DNA of 64,000 bases from CAYXLI01 sp964464925 (GTDB taxonomy: Bacteria; Acidobacteriota; Terriglobia; Bryobacterales; Bryobacteraceae). The translations under genes and the position numbers were made by a program. The stretch lies in NCBI GenBank assembly GCA_964464925.1, contig CAYXLI010000020.1:1-64000 (forward strand), read 5' to 3'. The notes beneath the pieces were generated by a model. The model saw nothing but the letters and a program-made list of their open reading frames with translations. It was not told where the DNA came from and did no database searches. The stretch's first letter is position 1, and each line of letters starts with the position of its first letter. This document shows positions 16,956-26,300 of this stretch, piece by piece.

Positions 16956-18044
16956 GTGAAGAATCTATTCACCCGAGCGACAACCAAGGGCAGCCGGCGA
17001 TCCTTCTTTCAGGCGGGGTTAACGGCAGCCGGGCTATTGGCCGCAGATTCATACGCATTTGGCCAAGGCAGCATCACCTCCGGAGACGCTGCTATCTTGA
17101 GATTTCTGGCGGCCGCCGAAATCCTGGAAACGGATCTCTGGATTCAGTACAACGAACTCGGAGGAACTCAGGACAGCGAGGTTCCCGGGATTACGGGGGG
17201 AAGCAAAGCCTACATGAAGGCGCTTGCGAAGCTGGATGCCGACATGTCTCAGTACATCCACGACAATACCGAGGATGAACTGACACATCACACGTTCCTC
17301 AACGCGTACTTAGCCTCAAAAGGCGCAGCCACTATCAATCTCGATTCGTTCCGGACGCTGCCGAGTAGCAGGGCAACGGGAGCCCGGCAGATCGGGCGGC
17401 TCACGAACCTGATGCAACTCACCGTAGACACGAGTTGGTGGACTCGTTACCGCAGCCGCGCCAACAATCCCGATCTCGATCCCGGCTTCGAATTTCCGCA
17501 AGCCGTTCCGAGCCTGAGCGTAGGGCAGCATCCCGCCATACCCAGAAGTGACGATGATCTGACTCCGACGCACCACATTCAAGCCATCGCGAACACTGCG
17601 GCCTTTCATTTCGCGTTTATTGAGCAAGGCGGGAATAGTCTTTATCCCTCCCTCGCGCAACGAGTGACAAGCGTCGAAGTTCTGCGTATCCTGCTCAGCA
17701 TCGGTCCAACTGAGACCATGCACTTTCAGACCTGGCACGATAAGGCCGGCAACGCGATTCCGCTGACAGATCCGACCGATAAGAGCCTGGTTTTCCCCGA
17801 TTTGAACAAGGCTCCGTTCGGCGGAGAGGACTTTCAAACGAACCTGATCATGCCGGAACCGTGTCCGTTCCTCAGCCGGAGCCTTCCCGTATGTTCGATC
17901 ATCCGTCCGACAGCCACGCACGGGGCTGCTATGGGAGCCGCGAGGGCGCTCACCAATGACGGGCTATTCATTGGGCAGCCACCGGCTTTCTTCGAACTCC
18001 TGATGGACCTAGCTTCGGCCGCGGACGCGGCCACACGCCAATAA
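16956..18044 (+). CDS. Tat-exported ferritin-like domain protein
   Basis: Protein of 362 aa beginning with a twin-arginine-type leader (SRRSFFQAGLTAAGLLAAD). The mature region has long helices with metal-ligand type residues (AAEILETDLW, DNTEDELTHHTFLNAYL, HFAFIEQGG, TETMHFQTWHDKAG), matching the ferritin-like_2 family of secreted diiron-fold proteins common in soil bacteria. Function is not established for this family; an oxidative-stress or metal role is often guessed. The start is GTG 16956, with AAGGAGA 6 nt upstream. Confidence 0.82.
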   Translation: MKNLFTRATTKGSRRSFFQAGLTAAGLLAADSYAFGQGSITSGDAAILRFLAAAEILETDLWIQYNELGGTQDSEVPGITGGSKAYMKALAKLDADMSQYIHDNTEDELTHHTFLNAYLASKGAATINLDSFRTLPSSRATGARQIGRLTNLMQLTVDTSWWTRYRSRANNPDLDPGFEFPQAVPSLSVGQHPAIPRSDDDLTPTHHIQAIANTAAFHFAFIEQGGNSLYPSLAQRVTSVEVLRILLSIGPTETMHFQTWHDKAGNAIPLTDPTDKSLVFPDLNKAPFGGEDFQTNLIMPEPCPFLSRSLPVCSIIRPTATHGAAMGAARALTNDGLFIGQPPAFFELLMDLASAADAATRQ

Positions 18045-18047
18045 TTT

Positions 18048-18079
18048 GCAGGTAAGATGGGCCTAGCCGCCCGTCCTGC
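18048..18079. terminator. Nested hairpin between convergent genes
   Basis: GCAGG...CCTGC (18048-18052 with 18075-18079) encloses GGGC...GCCC (18059-18062 with 18069-18072) in the 50-bp gap between the ferritin-like and TrmB genes. It has no T-tract on either strand, so it is a weak bidirectional terminator candidate. Confidence 0.35.
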
Positions 18080-18094
18080 CTCTCGCAATTACGA

Positions 18095-18949
18095 TTACCT
18101 TCCGACGGCGCTCTGCTCCGCGACGTTCGGTTCCAGCAGCGTCGCTCGCCGCCAGTAGTCCTCGAAGAGGCCCTTCATAGCCTCGGCGAAGCCGCTGTGT
18201 TCAAAGAGCAAGGATGTCCAGGACGGCTTCGTAATCACAGGATCGAGCAGAGCCACCATGCCGTGAGAGCCATCAAAGAGCGCCAGCTTCATCGGCAGCG
18301 AAGGAACCTGGCATACTTCAATGCCGTTCGCCTTGTACTCTTCCATGCGCTGGCGATGTTCTTCGTCCATCGCTCCGCTCTCAAACAGCAGGCGGCACCT
18401 TACACCACGCGCCTTGGCTTGTTTGACGAGTTGCTCGTCGAGCGGATCCACTGCATACGGCGGACGCGAGAACTCCAGGTACTCGTTTTGCACCTCAGCG
18501 AGCATCTTTCTGTACTGCGATGCCGTCTGGCTGGGTTCGCTGACAATCCGAAGATAGTCGAGGGTTCCGCGGCCCCCCTGCCCTTCCGAATAGGCGATGT
18601 TCAGGTCCTCAACAAGGCCACTGGCAAAACGAGCCTGCTCGGTGATCTCCTGCTGCATCAGTTCGGAACGGCGCGCCAGGTACGCGGGAATCGCCAAGGT
18701 GGGCTCGACAGCGGAGAACAGCTTTGTCTTCTCCTGGATCACTTGCGCGAAGCCCTTTTCGATCAGGCTGTCCAGCACCTCATAGATCTTCTGGCGAGGT
18801 ACATGAGAACGCGCCGCCAGCTCGAGCGCTTTAAACCGTGGGTGTCCAACGAGCACCAAATACGAACGAGCCTCGTACGCATTCAGTCCAATCTGCTGTA
18901 GCCGCCGCCAGAAGCGTTGGAAATCCATCTCCTGTAATTCTTTGCTCAT
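18095..18949 (-). CDS. TrmB-family transcriptional regulator
   Basis: DNA-binding regulator of 284 aa. Residues 10-75 form a winged helix-turn-helix of the TrmB type (GLNAYEARSYLVLVGH, then VPRQKIYEVLDSLIEKGF). A short helical linker follows, then a C-terminal ligand-sensing domain with an HxK/phospholipase-D-like fold as in sugar-specific TrmB proteins. TrmB regulators are chiefly archaeal but occur in Acidobacteria and Chloroflexi. I chose ATG 18949; a longer frame (19000) adds a Cys-rich, non-conserved leader. It diverges from the AAA ATPase gene across about 100 bp, so it may regulate itself or the AAA/VWA pair. Confidence 0.82.
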   Translation of the reverse strand: MSKELQEMDFQRFWRRLQQIGLNAYEARSYLVLVGHPRFKALELAARSHVPRQKIYEVLDSLIEKGFAQVIQEKTKLFSAVEPTLAIPAYLARRSELMQQEITEQARFASGLVEDLNIAYSEGQGGRGTLDYLRIVSEPSQTASQYRKMLAEVQNEYLEFSRPPYAVDPLDEQLVKQAKARGVRCRLLFESGAMDEEHRQRMEEYKANGIEVCQVPSLPMKLALFDGSHGMVALLDPVITKPSWTSLLFEHSGFAEAMKGLFEDYWRRATLLEPNVAEQSAVGR

Positions 18950-19019
18950 CTGATTAGCTGGACATAACGTATCACACGAATCGCCAGCGTGGTAGCTCAA
19001 AAGGAGTACAAAGAGCGAG

Positions 19020-19028
19020 TGCTACAAT
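19020..19028 (+). promoter_or_regulatory. Putative extended -10 of the AAA/VWA operon
   Basis: TGC plus TACAAT at 19020-19028 sits about 22 nt before the start codon. Here a strong GGAGG (19039-19043) follows, so this unit has a normal leader, in contrast to many others in the window. Confidence 0.45.
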
Positions 19029-19050
19029 CGCGGGTGACGGAGGAGAAGGA

Positions 19051-20529
19051 TTGAGCATGACGCTGGGTAAGTTGCGAAACAGCGAGTTCTCCGAAAAGAA
19101 GTTGGCCCGCAGGAGTGTGAAGGACGAATTGCGAGGCAACCTGATCGAACGCCTCCGCACCGGCGAAACATTGTTCCCCGGCATCGTCGGTTACGAAGAC
19201 AGCGTGACGCCACACATTATCAACGCTGTCCTGTCGCGCCATAATTTCATTCTGCTGGGCCTGCGCGGGCAGGCCAAGACAAAGATCATACGCCAACTTG
19301 TGACGCTTCTCGACGAGAAGACGCCCTATATAGAAGGCTGTGAAATCAAAGACAATCCGTATCATCCCATTTGCCGGCGATGCCGCGAACTGGTGGCCGA
19401 GATGGGCGATGAGACGCCAATCGCATTCCTGACGCGCGACGAGCGCTATGTCGAGAAACTGGCTACGCCGGACGTTACGATTGCCGACATGATAGGCGAT
19501 ATCGACCCCATTAAAGCAGCCCGCCGGGGTCAAAATATTTCCGACGAACTCACCGTACATTACGGCCTTCTGCCTCGCGCAAACCGCGGCATTTTTGCCG
19601 TTAACGAACTGCCGGATCTTGCAGGGAAGATCCAGGTGGGTCTGTTCAACATCATGCAGGAAGGCGATGTGCAGATAAAGGGTTACCCCGTTCGTCTTCC
19701 CCTGGACGTGATGCTCGTCTTCACGGCGAATCCGGAAGACTACACGGCTCGCGGCAAAATCATCACTCCTCTGAAAGACCGCATCGGCAGCGAGATCCGC
19801 ACACACTACCCGATGGTGGTAGACCAGGGTATCGCGATCACTGCCCAGGAAGCCTGGACGCGGCGCGATTCCGCGCTCCAGATCGAGATTCCGAAGTATA
19901 TCCGCGAGATTATCGAGCAGATTGCGTTCCTCGCACGCGAGGACAAACGGATCGATAAACGTTCCGGCGTCTCTCAAAGGCTTCCCATTTCCGTCCTGGA
20001 GAACGTCATATCGAACGCCGAGCGCCGTGCGCTCCGTGCTGCCGAAGACGTCGCAGTGCCGCGCGTGCTGGACATCTACGCGGCACTGCCGTCTATCACG
20101 GGGAAGCTGGAACTGGAGTACGAAGGCGAGCTGAAGGGTGGCGATTTCGTGGCTCGCGAGTTGATTCGGACGGCCGTGGGCAAGGTTTACACATCTTACT
20201 TCGATGGCGTGAACATGAACGGAATCGTACGCTGGTTTGAAATGGGCGGCGGTCTCCGGCTTGACGAGAACGTCGCGTCCACGGACATGGTTCAGGAACT
20301 GAACGCGATTCAGGGCCTGCTGGAGAAGGTGGATAAGCTCGGGCTCGGCGAGAATGAGTCCGATGCCCTCCGGGCATCTGCCGGCGAGTTCATCCTCGAG
20401 GGGCTTTACGCGCACCGCCGGATCAGCCGTAATGAAGAGCGCGGCTACATTGCGGGCGAGCGGCAGGCGAAACGCGAGACTGGTCCGGATCCGGAAGATA
20501 TCCGGCGCGCAAGGCGGCAGTACAACTAG
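19051..20529 (+). CDS. MoxR/ChlI-like AAA+ ATPase
   Basis: Magnesium-chelatase-subunit-I-like AAA+ protein of 492 aa. The P-loop is GLRGQAKTK (about residues 70-78), followed by a C-x2-C pair in HPICRRCREL and a Walker-B-equivalent IFAVNELPDL with Asn in place of the usual Asp before Glu. Sensor 1 region: VFTANPEDYT. The C-terminal lid contains conserved basic residues (SQRLPISVLEN). It is followed after 10 bp by a VWA protein, the standard MoxR-VWA chaperone pairing. The start is TTG 19051, 7 nt from GGAGG; ATG 19057 is the alternative. Clients are unknown. Confidence 0.88.
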   Translation: MSMTLGKLRNSEFSEKKLARRSVKDELRGNLIERLRTGETLFPGIVGYEDSVTPHIINAVLSRHNFILLGLRGQAKTKIIRQLVTLLDEKTPYIEGCEIKDNPYHPICRRCRELVAEMGDETPIAFLTRDERYVEKLATPDVTIADMIGDIDPIKAARRGQNISDELTVHYGLLPRANRGIFAVNELPDLAGKIQVGLFNIMQEGDVQIKGYPVRLPLDVMLVFTANPEDYTARGKIITPLKDRIGSEIRTHYPMVVDQGIAITAQEAWTRRDSALQIEIPKYIREIIEQIAFLAREDKRIDKRSGVSQRLPISVLENVISNAERRALRAAEDVAVPRVLDIYAALPSITGKLELEYEGELKGGDFVARELIRTAVGKVYTSYFDGVNMNGIVRWFEMGGGLRLDENVASTDMVQELNAIQGLLEKVDKLGLGENESDALRASAGEFILEGLYAHRRISRNEERGYIAGERQAKRETGPDPEDIRRARRQYN

Positions 20530-20539
20530 AGGTTTTTTC

Positions 20540-21760
20540 TTGAAGTGGATCAACTACTCGAAGTACACGGGTGACGATTTCGGCATCGACGCCGAAGATC
20601 TGCTCAAAGCGCTCTCCGAGTTCTTCCTGCAGAGCGGATTCGACCGCCAGTTCATGGAGTTCACCCAGTTCAACCAGCAAACGCTGGAAGACCTGAAAGA
20701 AGCGATCGAACGCGCGTTGCGGGAAGGCCGCCTATTCGACGATCAACGCATACAGCAGGCGATGGAAGAGCTCCAGCAAATGTCCGAGGAGCAGGTCCAG
20801 CAGCTTGTTGACCGTTTGGTACAGAAGCTCGCACAGGAGGGCTACGTTAACGTAGAAGACCGGCCCAGCGGCGGACAGGGCAACCAGCCCCAGGACGTCA
20901 AGGTCGAAGTCACGGATAAGTCCATCGACTTCTTCGGCTTCAAGACATTGAAGGATCTGCTGGCGGGACTGGGAAAATCCAGTTTCGGCGCCCACGACAC
21001 GCGCGAGATGGCCACAGGCGTGGAATCGAGCGGGTCGTCCAAACAATATGAGTTTGGCGACACGCTCAATCTGGATGTCAGCGAGACCCTATTCTCCGCC
21101 ATGAAGCGGGAAGGCGTGCAGGTGCCGCTGAACCTCGATTATCCGGATCTATACGTGCACCAGTCGGAATACCAGAGCTCCTGCGCGACGGTGCTGATGC
21201 TCGATTGCAGCCACAGCATGATCCTGTATGGCGAAGATCGCTTCACTCCTGCAAAGAAGGTAGCCCTGGCGCTATCCCACCTGATTCGCACACAATATCC
21301 TGGCGACAGTCTGCGCCTTGTGCTCTTCCATGATTCAGCCGAGGAGATGCGCTTGTCCGAGTTGGCTCGTGTGCAGGTGGGTCCTTATTACACCAATACG
21401 CGCGATGGCCTGATCCTGGCCCAGCGTCTGCTGAACCTTGAGAAGAAGGACATGAAACAGATCATCATGATCACGGACGGAAAGCCTTCGGCTCTGACGC
21501 TGGAGGATGGGCGTGTTTACAAGAACGCGTTCGGTCTGGATCCGCTGGTGATCAGCAAAACGCTCGAAGAAGTGGCCCGCTGCAAAAAGCAAGGAATTCT
21601 GATCAACACCTTCATGCTCGCAAGCGACTACGGGCTCGTGCAGTTTATCCAGAAGGTAACCGAATTGTGCAAGGGTAAGGCGTATTTCTCCACGCCATAC
21701 ACGCTCGGGCAATACCTTCTGATGGACTACATGAATCGTAAGACGCGAACGGTGCACTAA
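20540..21760 (+). CDS. VWA-domain protein partner of the AAA ATPase
   Basis: Protein of 406 aa with a C-terminal von Willebrand A domain. The MIDAS motif appears as MLDCSHSM (D-x-S-x-S) near residue 220, with the later threonine and Asp positions in YTNTRDGL and MITDGKPSA. The N-terminal half is acidic, helical and Gln-rich (QQAMEELQQMSEEQVQQLVDRL). No membrane segment is seen, so it should be cytoplasmic. The start is TTG 20540, which removes overlap with the ATPase and has AGAGG about 7 nt upstream. Metal-dependent binding of client proteins during ATPase-driven remodelling is the family expectation. Confidence 0.88.
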   Translation: MKWINYSKYTGDDFGIDAEDLLKALSEFFLQSGFDRQFMEFTQFNQQTLEDLKEAIERALREGRLFDDQRIQQAMEELQQMSEEQVQQLVDRLVQKLAQEGYVNVEDRPSGGQGNQPQDVKVEVTDKSIDFFGFKTLKDLLAGLGKSSFGAHDTREMATGVESSGSSKQYEFGDTLNLDVSETLFSAMKREGVQVPLNLDYPDLYVHQSEYQSSCATVLMLDCSHSMILYGEDRFTPAKKVALALSHLIRTQYPGDSLRLVLFHDSAEEMRLSELARVQVGPYYTNTRDGLILAQRLLNLEKKDMKQIIMITDGKPSALTLEDGRVYKNAFGLDPLVISKTLEEVARCKKQGILINTFMLASDYGLVQFIQKVTELCKGKAYFSTPYTLGQYLLMDYMNRKTRTVH

Positions 21761-21763
21761 CTG

Positions 21764-23122
21764 TCACTGGCGGCGTTGCCAGAAAACGTAACAATCCAGG
21801 GCCGGGAAACCTGCACTCCGGTCGAACTCGGACCGGAATGCCGAAGAATCCCTACACGTCTGCACCGTAGCGAACGCGCCCTCTTTAATTCGTTGAACAA
21901 ACACCGGTTCCGGTAGCAGGTGCAACCGCCGCGCACGCGCTTCGGCAAACTCGAGCTTACGGGCATCCGCCAGTTCCATCCCGGGCGGCGGCAAACGACG
22001 GGTAACAAAGTACACATGCTCGTCCGCGGCTAACGGAGCACCGCGCGGCGTCACTTCGTCTACTTTTCGCCCGATCTCCTCGACATCAGACCACCTCCAG
22101 TCGTCACGATCCTCATACAGAGTCTTCGTAAGTCCGAGGATGACGAACAAGGCCAGGGCGGCTACCCGCCTGGGGCGGTCTAATACCGGAGCGGCAAGAA
22201 TACAAAGGAACGGGACCACGAACAGGTAATAGCGCGTAAACGTGGGCCGTGCAGTGGAGATATGAACAGTCAACGCAACCGCCAGCCAGAAGCACAATAG
22301 CGATTCGGGCCGGCGTTTGTCTTCGGAACGCGACGTAACACCCAGTCCCACCGCCGCCAGAATCATCAGCACCAACGCATGCGACGAATCGACCCATGAG
22401 AAATACACCCCTATATTGTTTTGAGTGGCTGTGCCCCACCGCACGCCCCGATAGAGAAAGTTGTATTCGAAAATCCCAAACCACACATTGACCGGATCTT
22501 TCAGCGCGAGCACGAGCAGTGGCAATGAACTCACAATCACCCCGGCCAGGAAGGCTCCCGTCTTGCCAGCGCCCTGCCGCAGGAACCAGACCAACAGCAC
22601 GGCCACGACGGGCGCGGTTAGCAGGGAAGCGTTCGCCGAGGCTCCCGCGAGCAGCCCCGCGGCCAGGGGCGCCAGCAAAGATCGTGTCTCCTCAGACCGG
22701 ACGGCGAAGCGGAAGGCTCCCACGGTCAACAGCAGACAAAGCCCGTACGCCTGCCCAACAGTTCCAAATTGGACGATCAGCACGTTCCCACCCATCAAGG
22801 CAGTCACACCGAAAGCCGCGACAGGGGAGAAGCGGGACCGCACGTAGTCCGCTGTGAGGAAGATAGCTCCGGCGGCCCACAGCGCAGCGACGGCATGGAC
22901 GGTTCGCCATGTATCGCCGAAGATCTTCATCCAGAGAGCGTTCCAGAACGAATTAAGGGGCGTCTGGGAAAACACGAAGTCGATGTAAGGCAGCTTGCCC
23001 CGAAGGATCAACTGCGCGCAAAGAACGTGAAACCCCTCATCCCAGGCGAAGGCGTTGGTTTGTGAATACAGCACGAGACCCGCACCTACGGCGAGTAAGA
23101 GAACCAGAAGACACGCATCCAT
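21764..23122 (-). CDS. Polytopic GT39/ArnT-like glycosyltransferase
   Basis: Integral membrane protein of about 452 aa with roughly ten hydrophobic helices. The first periplasmic loop has FAWDEGFHV, the acidic catalytic motif (D-E) of GT-C fold transferases that take sugars from polyprenyl-phosphate donors. A soluble C-terminal domain of about 110 residues follows (ADEHVYFVTRRLPPPG). Acceptor unknown. The ATG at 23122 starts right at the first helix; a longer frame to 23206 adds a Pro/Arg-rich leader. It ends 3 bp from the convergent VWA gene. Confidence 0.8.
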   Translation of the reverse strand: MDACLLVLLLAVGAGLVLYSQTNAFAWDEGFHVLCAQLILRGKLPYIDFVFSQTPLNSFWNALWMKIFGDTWRTVHAVAALWAAGAIFLTADYVRSRFSPVAAFGVTALMGGNVLIVQFGTVGQAYGLCLLLTVGAFRFAVRSEETRSLLAPLAAGLLAGASANASLLTAPVVAVLLVWFLRQGAGKTGAFLAGVIVSSLPLLVLALKDPVNVWFGIFEYNFLYRGVRWGTATQNNIGVYFSWVDSSHALVLMILAAVGLGVTSRSEDKRRPESLLCFWLAVALTVHISTARPTFTRYYLFVVPFLCILAAPVLDRPRRVAALALFVILGLTKTLYEDRDDWRWSDVEEIGRKVDEVTPRGAPLAADEHVYFVTRRLPPPGMELADARKLEFAEARARRLHLLPEPVFVQRIKEGAFATVQTCRDSSAFRSEFDRSAGFPALDCYVFWQRRQ

Positions 23123-23360
23123 TTTGCGAGCACGCCCTCCAGGGTCCAGACCACTTGTCACTGCCCTCAGTTTAATGGGAGCCGGCGGCGGATTTCTCCA
23201 CAGCATTCTCGCCGAAACACACCATAGATCACTCGTGTTGGGGCTTTTGACTCAACGCATTTCGTCCCAAACTGCACAAAATCTAAGCGAAACAGCACTG
23301 GCCTCCCAGTTGCACCTCAAGTTGTTCCATATCGCGTTGTCTGGAGAACTCTGAGGATCC

Positions 23361-26300
23361 ATGCCGAGAAAAAAGGTCACAATCGACGGAAATGAAGCCG
23401 CGGCGTACGTTGCTCATCAGACGAATGAAGTGATCGCCATCTACCCCATCACTCCTTCCTCTCCAATGGGTGAGTGGTCCGATCAATGGACGTCCGAGGG
23501 CAAGCAGAACATCTGGGGTACACTCCCCTCCGTGATTGAGATGCAGAGCGAAGGCGGAGCCGCAGGAGCCGTACACGGATCCCTGCAAGCCGGCGCGCTC
23601 ACCACCACCTTCACTTCGTCCCAGGGACTTCTGTTGATGATCCCGAACATGTACAAGATAGCGGGTGAGTTGACACCCACGGTGATGCATGTCGCCGCCC
23701 GTGCTATTGCTGCGCAGGCACTTTCGATCTTTGGCGATCACCAGGACGTCATGGCCGTGCGGCAAACCGGCTTCGCGATGCTCGCCTCCGATTCCGTGCA
23801 GCAGGTGATGGACAACGCGCTGATCGCCCAGGCTGCGACACTGGAATGCCGCGTTCCCTTCCTCCATTTTTTTGACGGCTTCCGCACGTCTCACGAGGTA
23901 GCCACCGTCGAGCAGCTCTCGCGGGAAGACATGCGCGCCATGATTCCGGCCGATCTGGTCCGCCAGCATCGCGCCCGCGCGCTCTCTCCCGATCATCCTG
24001 TCCTGCGCGGTACGGCTCAGAATCCCGACGTCTACTTCCAGGGCCGCGAGACCGTGAACCGTTTCTACGATGCGTGTCCGGAGATCGTGGCGCGCGTGAT
24101 GGATAAGTTCGCCACTCTCACCGGCCGCCGCTATCACCTGTTTGATTACTTTGGCGCTCCGGACGCCGAGCGCGTCATCGTGATGATGGGCTCGGGCGTA
24201 CCCACAGTTCAGGAGTGCATCGGTGCGATGAACGCCGCCGGTGAAAAGGTCGGCATCGTCGCGGTGCACCTCTTCCGTCCGTTCTCTGTGGATTCGTTCA
24301 TCCGTGCGCTGCCTTCTTCGGTCCGCTCCATAGCGGTGCTTGATCGGACAAAAGAGCCAGGCTCCGCAGGCGAACCGCTGTACCAGGATGTTCTTACCGC
24401 GTTGGCGGAAACGGGCCGCCAGACCAGCAAGGTAATCGGCGGCCGTTACGGACTCGGCAGCAAGGAATTCACGCCCGCCATGGTGAAGGCGGTCTACGAC
24501 GAACTGGCGAAGCCGCACCCCCGGAACCATTTCGTCGTGGGAATCGACGACGACGTAACACACCGCAGCCTCGCCTATGACCCTTCGTACTCAACAGAAA
24601 ATCCGAGAACGGTTCGCGCCGTATTCTTCGGTCTGGGGGCGGATGGCACTGTCGGCGCGAACAAGAACAGCATCAAGATCATCGGTGAAGAAGCCGGTCT
24701 GAACGCGCAAGGCTATTTCGTTTACGACTCCAAGAAGTCCGGTAGCGTAACCGTCTCGCACCTCAGGTTCGGGCCCGACCCCATCGGGTCCGCCTATCTG
24801 ATCGACAAGGCGAATTTTGTCGCCTGCCACCAGTTCACGTTTCTCGAAAGGTTGGATATGCTGAGCGCGGCTCAGCCCGGCGCAACGTTTCTCCTCAACA
24901 GTCCATTCGGCCCTGACGAGATTTGGGATAACCTGCCCTTGAACGCACAACAGCAGATCATCTCCAAAAAGCTCAAGTTTTACGTCGTTGATGCATACAA
25001 GGTCGCGAAGGAGACCGGCATGGGCCTGCGCATCAACACCATCATGCAGACCTGCTTCTTCCAACTGAGTGGCGTACTGCCGCAGGAAGAAGCAATCGCG
25101 TCTATTAAGAAGGCGATCACCAAGACCTACGGGAAGCGCGGCGAATCGGTCGTGCAAAAGAATATTGCAGCCGTGGATGGCACACTCGCCAACCTGCATG
25201 AAGTGAATGTGCCCGCTCAGGTCACGAGCCGCTTTGACCTACGGCCTCCGGTTCCTTCCGAAGCGCCTGAATTTGTACAGGATGTGCTGGGGCCGATCAT
25301 CGCCGGCCGTGGCGATTCCCTGCCCGTCAGCGCTCTGCCCATCGACGGAACTTTCCCGACTGCAACAGCAATGTGGGAAAAGCGGAATATCGCGCTCGAG
25401 ATTCCAGTTTGGGATGAGAAGCTCTGCATCCAGTGCGGCAAGTGCGTCCTGGTGTGCCCTCACGCTGTGATTCGCGCCAAGATGGTCACGGTCATGGATC
25501 TCAACGGCGCGCCCCCGGCGTTCAAACATGCCGAGGCCAGGTGGAAAGGTCTTCAGGACCGGCGCTATCTCTTGCAAGTCTCGCCCGAAGATTGCACGGG
25601 ATGCGAACTGTGCGTCGAGGTCTGCCCCGCCAAGGACAAAACAAATCCGAAACACAAAGCCCTCGACATGGCGCCGCAACCGCCACTCCGGGAACAGGAG
25701 AGGACGAACTGGGAGTACTTCCTCAAAATGCCGGAGGCCGATCGCAGCGGTCTCAATCACTCCCAGGTAAAGGACGTCCAGCTACTGCAGCCTCTGTTCG
25801 AGTTCTCGGGTGCCTGCTCGGGCTGCGGCGAGACTCCGTATATCAAACTCTTGACGCAACTGTACGGAGACCGCGCATACGTCGCGAACGCGACCGGCTG
25901 CTCCTCCATTTATGGAGGCAACCTGCCGACGACTCCCTACACCAAGAATCGCTTTGGACGAGGCCCCACCTGGTCGAACTCTCTGTTTGAAGACAACGCC
26001 GAGTTCGGGCTCGGCATGCGTCTTTCCATCGACAAGCAGACGCAATATGCACGCGAACTGGTCGAGCGGCTCGCGCTCCAGATTCCGGATGGGCTGTCGG
26101 ATAGGATCCTGCAGAATCCGCAAGAGACTGAGGCCGAAATCGAGAAACAGCGCGAGTCGGTGGAGATCCTGAAGCAGGCTCTGGCAGACCGCGGCGACGC
26201 TCCCGCTCGTGACCTGGTGGCGATCGCTGACACGCTGGTAAAGAAGTCCGTCTGGTTAGTGGGTGGGGACGGCTGGGCATACGATATCGGCTACGGTGGG

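Noticed and set aside
18997..20553. 518-codon open frame on the minus strand opposite the AAA ATPase gene
   Set aside because: It is an antisense shadow produced by high-GC codon bias. The plus-strand product has clear AAA+ motifs, while this one has no recognisable domain and starts inside the next gene.
23283..24563. 426-codon open frame on the minus strand opposite nifJ
   Set aside because: Composition is His/Arg-rich with no domain, and it lies wholly opposite conserved PFOR domain I.
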